Shown: one piece after another, positions 57,386 to 64,000 of the stretch
Layout of the letters: each line of letters begins with the position of its first letter
Numbering within the stretch: the stretch's first letter is position 1
Assembly (NCBI RefSeq): GCF_044755465.1
Contig: NZ_JBIVRB010000007.1
Span: forward strand, 186,001 to 250,000
Origin: Peterkaempfera sp044755465
GTDB taxonomy: Bacteria > Actinomycetota > Actinomycetes > Streptomycetales > Streptomycetaceae
Length of the DNA stretch: 64,000 bases
Direction of reading: 5' to 3'
Made by a program: the position numbers and the translations under genes
Notes under the pieces: model-generated
Database searches by the model: none
What the model saw: the letters and a program-made list of their open reading frames with translations, nothing else
What the model was told of the DNA's origin: nothing

Positions 57386-57406
57386 CGCTGCGCCGGCCCC
57401 GCCGGT

Positions 57407-57470
57407 ATGACAGTGATGTTTAATGTTGATCTTCACCATTTGTTGTCATGCTGTCCTATGATCCGGTCGG
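57407..57470 (+). promoter_or_regulatory. A/T-rich promoter region of the sensor kinase
   Basis: The most A/T-rich stretch of the window. It contains the inverted pair ATGACA (57407-57412) and TGTCAT (57444-57449) and a TATGAT -10-like box at 57457-57462, about 47 bases before the chosen GTG. In-frame starts inside it are therefore not used. Confidence 0.5.
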
Positions 57471-57508
57471 GACCTACACGGGCCCACGAAGGAGACCGGG
57501 GGGCGAGG

Positions 57509-58780
57509 GTGGCCACGACCGACAGCACGAGCACTGCGGGCGGAGCTGAGACCCAGCCCGACGGCCCCCGCCACTCGGCCGCCCGGGACCAGCTGCAGAG
57601 CGGTCAGGGCATCCCCGCCCCAAGGCTGGCCAGGGCCATCACGGTGGCCGCGCTGAGCTGCTTCCTGCTCATCACCCTGCTCAACATCGCCGGCGAGCGG
57701 CAGCCGGGCGGCCCGTTCGCGGCCGCCGTCGCGGCGCTCGCCGCCATCTTCGCGCTTCAGCTGCACCACTCCGCGCCCGGCGCCAACCAGGCCCCCCGGC
57801 GGCGCAAGGCGCTGACGCTCGGCGTGCAGGCGCTGCTGACCTACCTTCCGCTGATCGCCTTCCAGTGGGAGTGGGGGTCGATGGCGGGCTTCCTGGCCGG
57901 TTCGCTGCTCCTGCTGCTGCCGGCCAGGCTCGGCTGGACGCTGTACGCGCTCGTCGGGCTGAGCATGCTGCTCGCCCCGCTGCTGGACGGCCAGAACCTG
58001 CTGAACACCGTCTACCTGTGCGAGTCCACGCTGCTCACCGGCGTCGTGGTGTACGGACTGTCCCGGCTGGCCGAACTGGTGGTCGTGATCCACGCCGCCC
58101 GGGAGGAGCTGGCCCGGATGGCGGTGGCCAACGAGCGGCTGCGCTTCGCCCGCGACCTGCACGACCTGCTCGGCTACAGCCTCTCCGCGATCACCCTCAA
58201 GGCCGAGCTGATCCGCCGGACCATGCACAGCCACCCCGACCGGGCGTCGGACGAGGTCACGGCGGTGCTCGACATCTCCCGGCAGGCACTGGCCGACGTA
58301 CGGCTGGTCGCCAGCGGATACCGCGACATGTCGCTCGCCCAGGAGTGCGCCTCGGCCCGCTCGGTGCTGACCGCCGCCGAGGTCACCGCCGTGGTCACGG
58401 TGGACTTCGGCGACCTCGACCCCCGGGTGGAGACCGTCCTCGCCACCGTGCTGCGCGAGGGCGTCACCAATGTGCTGCGCCACAGCAAGGTCCGCCACTG
58501 CACCATCGAGGCCGCCGAGCGCGACGGCCTGGTCCGCCTCACCATCGTCAACGACGGCGTCCAGCCCGAACACCGCGACGCCGACCTGCACAGCGGCAGC
58601 GGGCTCGTCAATCTGGCGCTGCGCCTCGGTGCCGTCGGCGGCACCCTCAGCGCCCGCGTCGACCAGGACGGCCGCTTCCAGCTCACCGCCGAGACACCGG
58701 TGCGGCCGACCGGCCAGCTCGGCGTACGGGACAGCGGAAAGCAGCACGGCCGGGCGGCGGACTCCGCAGCCGCCGCCTGA
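57509..58780 (+). CDS. NarL-type (DesK-like) membrane sensor histidine kinase
   Basis: 423 aa from the GTG at 57509 (MATTDSTSTAGGAETQ). Five to six membrane helices (ITVAALSCFLLITLLNIAG; LAGSLLLLLPARLGWTLYALVGLSMLL; LLTGVVVYGLSRLAELVVVI), then HisKA_3 with LRFARDLHDLLGYSLSAITLKAEL (phospho-acceptor H218). The ATPase domain has LREGVTNVLRHSKVRHC and SGLVNLALRLGAVGG. It lies 48 bases upstream of the response regulator. Its place in the RiPP locus suggests it senses product or envelope signals, as such pairs often do near lanthipeptide and other peptide genes; this is inference. Confidence 0.9.
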   Translation: MATTDSTSTAGGAETQPDGPRHSAARDQLQSGQGIPAPRLARAITVAALSCFLLITLLNIAGERQPGGPFAAAVAALAAIFALQLHHSAPGANQAPRRRKALTLGVQALLTYLPLIAFQWEWGSMAGFLAGSLLLLLPARLGWTLYALVGLSMLLAPLLDGQNLLNTVYLCESTLLTGVVVYGLSRLAELVVVIHAAREELARMAVANERLRFARDLHDLLGYSLSAITLKAELIRRTMHSHPDRASDEVTAVLDISRQALADVRLVASGYRDMSLAQECASARSVLTAAEVTAVVTVDFGDLDPRVETVLATVLREGVTNVLRHSKVRHCTIEAAERDGLVRLTIVNDGVQPEHRDADLHSGSGLVNLALRLGAVGGTLSARVDQDGRFQLTAETPVRPTGQLGVRDSGKQHGRAADSAAAA

Positions 58781-58828
58781 TCCGAAGCCACCCGCCGGAT
58801 TCGGCACGACTCACCGGGGGAGAACCGG

Positions 58829-59443
58829 ATGCCCGCACTGAGAATCCTGCTCGCCGAGGACGTCCACATGATCCGCGGGGCGCTGGTCGCCCTGCTGGAG
58901 CTGGAGCCGGACCTCGAAGTGGTCGCGGACGTCGACCACGGCGACGCCATCGTGCCCGCCGCGCTGCTGCACCGGCCGGACGTCGCCGTGCTGGACATCG
59001 ACCTGCCGGGCATCGACGGCCTGACCGCCGCCGCCCGGCTGCACGAGCAGCTGCCCTCCTGCCGGACCCTGATCCTCACCAGCCTCGGCCGACCCGGCAC
59101 CCTGCGCCGCGCGCTGGGCGCGCACGTCAGCGGCTACATCCTCAAGGACGCGCCGCCGGACCAGCTGGCCACGGCGGTACGGGGCGTGGCCTCGGGCCGA
59201 CGGGTGATCGACCCCCAACTGGCGCTCTCCGCCTGGGACAGCCGGGAGAATCCGCTGTCGCAGCGGGAGACCGAGGTGCTGCGGCTCGCCGCCCAGGGCG
59301 CGGACGCGGCCGAGATCGCGGGCGTACTGCACCTGTCCTCCGGCACCGTACGCAACTACCTCACCTCGGTGGTCACCAAGGTCGGCGCCCGCAACCGGGT
59401 GGACGCGATCCGGATCGCCGAGGAGGCGGGCTGGATTCCCTAG
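58829..59443 (+). CDS. NarL/LuxR-type response regulator
   Basis: 204 aa. Receiver with AEDVHMIRGALVALLELEPDLEVV, phosphorylation site D56 (VLDIDLPGIDG), ILTSLGRPG and KDAPPDQLA. LuxR-type HTH: LSQRETEVLRLAAQGADAAEIAGVLHLSSGTVRNYLTSVVTKVGARNR. ATG at 58829 after GGGGGAGAA. Cognate to the kinase upstream. Confidence 0.95.
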   Translation: MPALRILLAEDVHMIRGALVALLELEPDLEVVADVDHGDAIVPAALLHRPDVAVLDIDLPGIDGLTAAARLHEQLPSCRTLILTSLGRPGTLRRALGAHVSGYILKDAPPDQLATAVRGVASGRRVIDPQLALSAWDSRENPLSQRETEVLRLAAQGADAAEIAGVLHLSSGTVRNYLTSVVTKVGARNRVDAIRIAEEAGWIP

Positions 59444-59464
59444 GCCGCCGCACCCTCGGGCCGG

Positions 59465-59929
59465 TCAGCCCGGGAGCGGCACCGGTGTCTCCGGCAGGGC
59501 CGCCAGGGCACTGACCAGCGGCGCCAGCTCCGGCCGCTCGGCGGCCTCGGCCAGGGCGCCGGACAGGGCCCCGTCATGGGTCGGCCGGGCGCTGTCCAGC
59601 AGCGCCCGGCCGGCCGGGGTGACCTCGGTGTAGATGCCTCGCCGGTCGGTCTGACAGAGGTAGCGGCTGAGCAGACCGCGCTCCTCCATCCGGGTGACCA
59701 GCCGGGTGGTGGCGCTCTGGCTGAGCACGACGGCGCGGGCCAGCTGCTGCATCCGCAGATGCCAGCCGTCCTGGCGGGCGAGGGCGTCCAGCACGGTGTA
59801 CTCCACCACGGAGAGGTCGTGCCCGCGCTGGAGCGCCTTCTCCAGGGCGTCTTCGATCCGGCCGTGCAGGGCGGCCAGGGTCCGCCAGCCCTGGGCGCGG
59901 GCCTCGGCGGCGTCGTCCGCGATGACCAT
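59465..59929 (-). CDS. MarR-family regulator
   Basis: 154 aa winged-helix protein: ALQRGHDLSVVEYTVLDALARQDGWHLRMQQLARAVVLSQSATTRLVTRMEERGLLSRYLCQTDRRGIYTEVTPAGRALL. The ATG at 59929 is preceded by GAGGAGAG. Convergent with the response regulator and divergent from the TetR/AidB pair; inverted repeats fill the space between. Confidence 0.92.
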   Translation of the reverse strand: MVIADDAAEARAQGWRTLAALHGRIEDALEKALQRGHDLSVVEYTVLDALARQDGWHLRMQQLARAVVLSQSATTRLVTRMEERGLLSRYLCQTDRRGIYTEVTPAGRALLDSARPTHDGALSGALAEAAERPELAPLVSALAALPETPVPLPG

Positions 59930-59955
59930 GCTGCTCTCCTCACCTTTACCACCAG

Positions 59956-59977
59956 TCTACCCGCGCATTCGGGTAGA
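59956..59977. promoter_or_regulatory. Inverted repeat TCTACCCG-N6-CGGGTAGA (candidate MarR operator)
   Basis: Perfect 8-base arms, 27 bases from the MarR start. Spacing is typical of MarR-family sites. Confidence 0.6.
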
Positions 59978-59978
59978 G

Positions 59979-60003
59979 CGCCTCTGCAAAAGTTGCAGAG
60001 GCG
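59979..60003. promoter_or_regulatory. 25-bp inverted repeat
   Basis: Perfect 11-base arms CGCCTCTGCAA / TTGCAGAGGCG around AAG, directly after the first palindrome. Confidence 0.6.
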
Positions 60004-60031
60004 GAACGGTGGCCGCCTGCCCTCACTGTAC

Positions 60032-60052
60032 GAAGCAGTGAATCACTGCTTC
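60032..60052. promoter_or_regulatory. 21-bp palindrome, candidate TetR operator
   Basis: Perfect 10-base arms GAAGCAGTGA / TCACTGCTTC around one A, 10 bases before the TetR start. Ideal position for autorepression. Confidence 0.7.
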
Positions 60053-60062
60053 ACTCTCTGGT

Positions 60063-60674
60063 ATGCCCTATCGACGCACCCCCGCCGTACAGGCCCGGCT
60101 GGACGACCGGCGCGAGGCCGTGCTGAGCGCCGCCGTCGAACTGCTGGCCGAGCGCGGCTACGGCGGCTGCTCGATGGCGGCCGTGGCCGAGCGCGCCGGG
60201 ATCGCCACCGGCAGCGTGTACCGGCACTTCACCGGCAAGGCCGAGCTGGCCGTGGAACTGTTCCGGACCGTGGTCGGCGGCGAGGTCGCGGCGGTCACCG
60301 CCGCCGCCACCCGCCCGGCACCGCCGCCGCAGCGGGTCGCCGCCATAGTGGAGACCTTCGCCGCCCGCGCCCTCAAGGCCCCGCGCCTGGCCCACGCGCT
60401 GCTCGCCGAACCGGTCGACCCGGCCGTCGACACCGAGCGGCTGGTCTTCCGGCGGGCCTTCCGGGACGTGATCGCCGCCCAGGTGGCCGCCGGGGTCGCC
60501 ACCGGCGCCCTGCCCGCCCAGGACCCCGAGCTGACCGCCGCCGCACTGGTCGGCGCGGTCGGCGAAGCCCTGGTGGGCCCGCTCGCCGCCGGAGCCGACC
60601 CCGCCGACGTACTCCCCGCCCTGCTCGCCTTCACCCTCCGTGCCCTGGGAGGACACGATGCCGCGGACGCATGA
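60063..60674 (+). CDS. TetR-family regulator of the aidB-like gene
   Basis: 203 aa. HTH: RREAVLSAAVELLAERGYGGCSMAAVAERAGIATGSVYRHFTGKAELAVELF. The C-terminal domain is helical and Ala-rich. The ATG at 60063 lies just after a 21-bp palindrome; there is almost no room for a ribosome-binding site, so the transcript may be leaderless or the palindrome may also affect translation. It overlaps the following gene by 17 bases, so both are one operon. Confidence 0.9.
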   Translation: MPYRRTPAVQARLDDRREAVLSAAVELLAERGYGGCSMAAVAERAGIATGSVYRHFTGKAELAVELFRTVVGGEVAAVTAAATRPAPPPQRVAAIVETFAARALKAPRLAHALLAEPVDPAVDTERLVFRRAFRDVIAAQVAAGVATGALPAQDPELTAAALVGAVGEALVGPLAAGADPADVLPALLAFTLRALGGHDAADA

Positions 60675-62292
60675 GGTCACCAACCAGGTACCGCCCCCCT
60701 ACGGCCATGACGTCGCCGCCGACCCCGCCCTGCTGGCGGCAGTGCGGCAGCACGGCGCCGACTGGGCCGAGCCCGAGCTGCACGAGCTGGGCACCCTGGC
60801 CGGCTCCGAGCAGGCCGCCGAGTGGGGGCGGCTGGCCAACGAGCACCGGCCGGTGCTGCGCACCCACGACCGGTACGGCCACCGGATCGACGAGGTCGAG
60901 TTCCACCCGTACTGGCACGAGCTGATGCGCACCGCCGTCGCCCACGGCCTGCACGCCGCCCCCTGGCAGCAGCAGCGGCCCGGTGCGCACATCGCGCGGG
61001 CGGCGAAGTTCTTCGTCTGGTCGCAGGTGGAGGCCGGCCACACCTGCCCGATCTCGATGACCTACGCCTCGGTGCCCGCGCTGCGCACCACGCCCGAGCT
61101 GGCCGGATGGCTGGAACCGCTGCTGGCGTCCACCGTGTACGACTTCGGGCTGCGCGAGCCGCACGGCAAGCGCGGGCTGATCGCGGGCATGTCGATGACC
61201 GAGAAGCAGGGCGGCTCCGACGTCCGCACCAACACCACCACCGCCGTGCCCGCCGCCGACGGCGGCTACCGGCTCACCGGGCACAAGTGGTTCACCTCGG
61301 CGCCCATGTCGGACGTCTTCCTGACCCTCGCCCAGGCGCCCGGCGGGCTGTCCTGCTTCCTGCTCCCCCGGGTGCTGCCGGACGGCAGCCGCAACCGCAT
61401 CGAGCTCCAGCGGCTCAAGGACAAGCTGGGCAACCACTCCAACGCCTCCGCCGAGATCGAGTACGACGGCGCGATGGGGTGGCTGGTCGGCGAGGAGGGA
61501 CGCGGGGTGCCGACCATCATCGAGATGGTCAACATGACCCGGCTGGACTGCACCCTCGGCGGGGCCGCCGGGATGCGCGCGGCGCTGCTCCAGGCCGTCC
61601 ACCACGCCACCCACCGGCGGGCGTTCGGCGCGGCGCTGATCGACCAGCCGCTGATGCGCAATGTGCTGGCCGACCTGGCGGTGGAGTCCGAGGCCGCCAC
61701 CGCCGTCGCACTGCGGCTGGCCGCCGCCACCGACCGGGCCGCCGCCGGGGACGAGGACGAGGCGCTGCTCCGGCGGCTCGCACTGCCGGTCGCCAAGTAC
61801 TGGGTGTGCAAGCGCGGCCCGGCGCACGCCGCCGAGGCCATGGAGTGCCTGGGCGGCAACGGCTATGTGGAGGAGTCCGGCATGCCCCGGCTCTACCGGG
61901 AGGCGCCGCTGGTCTCCATCTGGGAGGGGTCCGGCAATGTCGCCGCGCTGGACGCGCTGCGCGCCATGACCCGCAGCCCGGCCAGCGTGGACGCCTTCTT
62001 CACCGAGGTGGGGCGGGCCGCCGGCGCGGACCACCGGCTGGACGCCGCCACCGCCGCGCTGCGCAAGGAGCTCACCGACCCGGCCGGCATCGAGTACCGC
62101 ACCCGCCGCATCGCGGAGTCGATGGCGCTGCTGCTCCAGGGTTCGCTGCTGGTACGGCACGGGCACCCGGCCGTCGCGGACGCCTTCTGCGCCTCCCGGC
62201 TGGGCGGCGACCACGGCGGGGCCTTCGGCACCCTGCCGCCCGGTGTGGACACCGCCGCCATCCTCGACCGGGCCCGCATGGTCGCCGCGTGA
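60658..62292 (+). CDS. AidB-like acyl-CoA dehydrogenase
   Basis: 544 aa, the length of E. coli AidB (about 540). ATG at 60658 (MPRTHEVTNQVPPPYGHD) after GGAGGA, inside the TetR 3' end. Typical AidB blocks: THEVTNQVPPPYGHDVAADPALLAAV, HPYWHELMRTAVAHGLHAAPW, GMSMTEKQGGSDVRTNTT, GHKWFTSAPMSDVFL, RLKDKLGNHSNASAEIEYDGAMGWLVGEEGRGV and MECLGGNGYVEESGMPRLYREAPLVSIWEGSGNV. AidB binds FAD and DNA and limits alkylation damage in E. coli; actinobacterial relatives may instead act on acyl-CoA. Control by the cotranscribed TetR protein is likely. Confidence 0.92.
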   Translation: MPRTHEVTNQVPPPYGHDVAADPALLAAVRQHGADWAEPELHELGTLAGSEQAAEWGRLANEHRPVLRTHDRYGHRIDEVEFHPYWHELMRTAVAHGLHAAPWQQQRPGAHIARAAKFFVWSQVEAGHTCPISMTYASVPALRTTPELAGWLEPLLASTVYDFGLREPHGKRGLIAGMSMTEKQGGSDVRTNTTTAVPAADGGYRLTGHKWFTSAPMSDVFLTLAQAPGGLSCFLLPRVLPDGSRNRIELQRLKDKLGNHSNASAEIEYDGAMGWLVGEEGRGVPTIIEMVNMTRLDCTLGGAAGMRAALLQAVHHATHRRAFGAALIDQPLMRNVLADLAVESEAATAVALRLAAATDRAAAGDEDEALLRRLALPVAKYWVCKRGPAHAAEAMECLGGNGYVEESGMPRLYREAPLVSIWEGSGNVAALDALRAMTRSPASVDAFFTEVGRAAGADHRLDAATAALRKELTDPAGIEYRTRRIAESMALLLQGSLLVRHGHPAVADAFCASRLGGDHGGAFGTLPPGVDTAAILDRARMVAA

Positions 62293-62446
62293 CCGGGTCG
62301 GACCACGGCTGAACTTCCCGCCGAACGGACGGGAACCTCGGCCCGGGTCGGGCGTCTGGTGGGGTGAAGGGTGCTTCCCGCGCCCTGGCAGCGGGCCGGA
62401 AGCCGTCCGGGAGCCGCTGCCCGCCCCTCGACCCCGGGAGACATCG

Positions 62447-62983
62447 GTGTCCACCACGCACAACCGCGCACGCGGCCGGAGCAGCCGCCGACTCGGCCGG
62501 ATCTTCGGCGCGGCCGCCGGACTGGCCCTCCTCGCCGGCGGCGCCACCGCCGCCGCCCAGGCCGCCACCGGCCCTCACGGCCCGGCGGTCAGCGCCCCGG
62601 ACCACGCCCAGCCCGCCGCCGTCCCCAGCGCCGCCCCGGCCCCGGCTCGGCCGGTCCGGGCGGTCCCGTCGCCCGTCCCCAGCGTCGCGGTCCCCGGCCA
62701 CGCCGCACCCGCACCCGTCCCGGCCGTCCCGGCCCCGGCCCACGCCCGACCCACCCCCGCCCCCGCAGCCCCGTCACCCGTCCCCACCGTCATCCCGGCG
62801 CCGGCCCACGCGGTCCCGTCACCCGTCCCCAGCGTCGCGGTCCCCGGCCACGCCGCACCCGCACCCGCACCCGCCCCGGCCGTCCCGGCCGTCCCGACCC
62901 CGGCCCACGCCCGACCCACCCCCGCCCCCGCAGCCCCGTCACCCGTCCCCACCGTCATCCCGGCCCCCGTCGGCACCCGCTGA
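62447..62983 (+). CDS. Secreted Pro/Ala/Val repeat protein
   Basis: 178 aa. The GTG at 62447 (MSTTHNRARGRSSRRLGR) has GGGAG six bases before it. Signal peptide with RIFGAAAGLALLAGGATAAAQA. The rest is low complexity and consists mainly of two copies of a unit beginning AVPSPVPSVAVPGHAAPAP and ending PSPVPTVIPAP. The units are 150 bases apart, nearly identical in DNA. No cysteines or catalytic motifs. Possibly a wall-spanning or structural peptide; function unknown. Confidence 0.7.
   Translation: MSTTHNRARGRSSRRLGRIFGAAAGLALLAGGATAAAQAATGPHGPAVSAPDHAQPAAVPSAAPAPARPVRAVPSPVPSVAVPGHAAPAPVPAVPAPAHARPTPAPAAPSPVPTVIPAPAHAVPSPVPSVAVPGHAAPAPAPAPAVPAVPTPAHARPTPAPAAPSPVPTVIPAPVGTR
62660..62960 (+). 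repeat. Tandem duplication of about 150 bp in the Pro/Ala-rich gene
   Basis: The segment starting GCGGTCCCGTC at 62660 recurs from 62810, with a small insertion (extra PAPA) in the second copy. Confidence 0.8.
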
Positions 62984-63136
62984 CCCGACCGGCGACGACA
63001 GCCACCACCGCAGCCGCCCCGGGCCCACAGCCCGGCCCGGGACCTGGGCCCCGGCGAGGACGGACCACGCGTCCGCCCCCGCCGGGGCCGCCCGGCCCCC
63101 GCCGTACGACCGGACGGACGAGAACCGACGAGGCCC

Positions 63137-63850
63137 ATGCACATCCGACGCCTGTCACCCGCCGCCGCAGGCCCGCCCGCCACCACCGCGCTCCCCCGTC
63201 GGCCGCACCAGCCGCACCGGCCGCGCCTGCCACGCCTGCCGTGGTTGCGATGGCTGCTGGCCCGCCGCACCCGCACCGCCCCCGGGCCCGCCGACCTCCC
63301 GCTGTACGGCCGCCGCACCCCCCGTACCGGCGGCCGCCGGTACGCCCCGGGCGGCGAGGAGGACCGCCCGACCCTCGCGGACCTCTACCGAGCCCGCCGC
63401 CTGGACATGGTCCGCCTCGCCGTACTGCTCGTCGACGACCAGCACGCCGCCGAGGACATCGTGCAGGACGCCTTCGCCGCCCTGCACCGCAGCCACGGCG
63501 AGACCCTGGCCGACCTGGAGAACGCCGCCGCCTACCTGCACACCAGCGTGCTCAACGCGGCCCGCTCCGTACTGCGCCGCCGCCGGACCGCCCGCGCCTA
63601 CGTCCCGCCGCACGAGGTGCCCGGCGCACCGGTCGACGAGCGGGTGCTGCTCGCGGACGAGCACCGCCGGGTGATCACCGCACTGGGCGGCCTCAAGCGG
63701 CGGCAGCGCGAGGTGCTGGTGCTGCGCTACTGGTCCGAGCTGAGCGAGACGGAGATAGCCGAGGCGCTCGGGATGTCCCGAGGGACCGTCAAGTCCACCG
63801 CGAGCCGCGCGCTGGACGCACTGGAGAGACTGCTGGAGACGGACGGATGA
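63137..63850 (+). CDS. ECF sigma factor (SigE-like group)
   Basis: 237 aa. Region 2: LADLYRARRLDMVRLAVLLVDDQHAAEDIVQDAFAALHR. Region 4: ALGGLKRRQREVLVLRYWSELSETEIAEALGMSRGTVKSTASRALDALERLL. An N-terminal 80-residue extension is Pro/Arg-rich and unusual for the group. The ATG at 63137 is reported; an internal start nearer region 2 cannot be excluded. The stop overlaps the next gene (ATGA), which is the usual place for an anti-sigma or accessory membrane protein. Confidence 0.9.
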   Translation: MHIRRLSPAAAGPPATTALPRRPHQPHRPRLPRLPWLRWLLARRTRTAPGPADLPLYGRRTPRTGGRRYAPGGEEDRPTLADLYRARRLDMVRLAVLLVDDQHAAEDIVQDAFAALHRSHGETLADLENAAAYLHTSVLNAARSVLRRRRTARAYVPPHEVPGAPVDERVLLADEHRRVITALGGLKRRQREVLVLRYWSELSETEIAEALGMSRGTVKSTASRALDALERLLETDG

Positions 63851-64000
63851 GCGACGTACAGCCGCAGGGCACGGCCGTGGAGGAGCGGCTGCGGGCCGCC
63901 CTGCGCGCCCGCGCCGACCTGGTGACCGCCGCCGAGCTGCGCCCGGAGCGGCTGCCCGCCCCCGCCGCCCGGCCGCTGGAGCGGCTGCGCCGCCCGGTGC
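63847..64000 (+). CDS. Partial gene downstream of ECF sigma factor (possible anti-sigma/accessory protein)
   Basis: ATG at 63847 overlapping the sigma stop. The 51 visible codons (MSDVQPQGTAVEERLRAALRARADLV...) have normal codon bias and a charged cytosolic-type N-terminus. It runs off the right edge. The operon position suggests a regulator of the sigma factor. Confidence 0.7.
   Translation, partial: MSDVQPQGTAVEERLRAALRARADLVTAAELRPERLPAPAARPLERLRRPV

Noticed and set aside
57407..57508. Upstream in-frame starts of the sensor kinase
   Set aside because: The region is A/T-rich with promoter-like boxes and codon use unlike the gene.

Overview
The window comes from a very GC-rich actinomycete of the Streptomycetaceae (Streptomyces, Kitasatospora or Streptacidiphilus). 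Evidence: strong G/C preference at third codon positions, many GTG starts, an adpA gene with the conserved TTA (bldA-dependent) codon followed directly by orn, a cebR-cebEFG-bglC cellobiose locus with the classic CebR operator, a PAS-GGDEF-EAL protein of the CdgA type, and a SARP-type regulator. The gene order (leucine/isovalerate catabolism, adpA-orn, ceb-bglC, cdgA) matches what I remember of the core Streptomyces coelicolor chromosome around SCO2776 to SCO2817. No transposase, phage structural gene or CRISPR array was seen.

Layout. 1-7.2 kb: half of an ABC exporter (cut by the window edge), a PPOX-type flavin/F420 protein, a phosphatase-like protein, a fasciclin lipoprotein beside a polytopic molybdenum-cofactor oxidoreductase with an internal twin-arginine motif, and a TetR regulator. 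7.2-13.5 kb: accD-accA-hmgL-acdH, a branched-chain acyl-CoA catabolic operon divergent from that TetR gene. 13.5-19.3 kb: universal stress protein, HAD hydrolase, acetyltransferase, adpA, orn and tRNA-His. 19.4-28.5 kb: slipin, pentapeptide protein and the cebR/cebEFG/bglC cellobiose system, with two CebR operators, one of them lying on the bglC ribosome-binding site. 28.5-34.8 kb: spermidine-synthase-like protein, a TPR-type regulator with a divergent partner, a Cys-cluster/pentapeptide protein, a phosphoglycerate-mutase-like phosphatase, and a TetR/PAP2 divergent pair.

34.9-39.2 kb: a tightly overlapping three-gene operon of a PD-(D/E)XK nuclease with Cas4/AddB-like cysteines, an uncharacterised protein, and an SF1 helicase. 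I read it as a split Dna2-like nuclease-helicase machine. 39.4-43.8 kb: small conserved proteins and three near-identical tRNA-Lys(CTT) genes interleaved with a glutaryl-CoA dehydrogenase-like gene and a secreted beta-helix protein. 43.8-50.9 kb: EamA permease, a ParA/ParB-like pair with a conspicuous palindrome inside parB, chorismate mutase, VOC and OsmC proteins, and a CdgA-like c-di-GMP enzyme. 51-52.5 kb: a GH18 chitinase with two nearly identical C-terminal carbohydrate-binding repeats and chitinase-type direct repeats in its promoter.

52.7-59.4 kb: the most notable region, a compact and apparently undescribed azoline-type RiPP locus. It holds a SARP regulator, a precursor with two internal copies of LVIEDLxAPA...PxIVCWR[S/T], a fused E1-like/YcaO cyclodehydratase whose start overlaps the precursor stop, a stand-alone protein resembling only the N-terminal domain of a SagB-type dehydrogenase, and a histidine kinase/response regulator pair. 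No transporter or protease is visible. 59.4-64 kb: divergent MarR and TetR genes with three perfect inverted repeats between them, an AidB-like acyl-CoA dehydrogenase, a secreted Pro/Ala repeat protein, and an ECF sigma factor followed by a truncated reading frame at the right edge.
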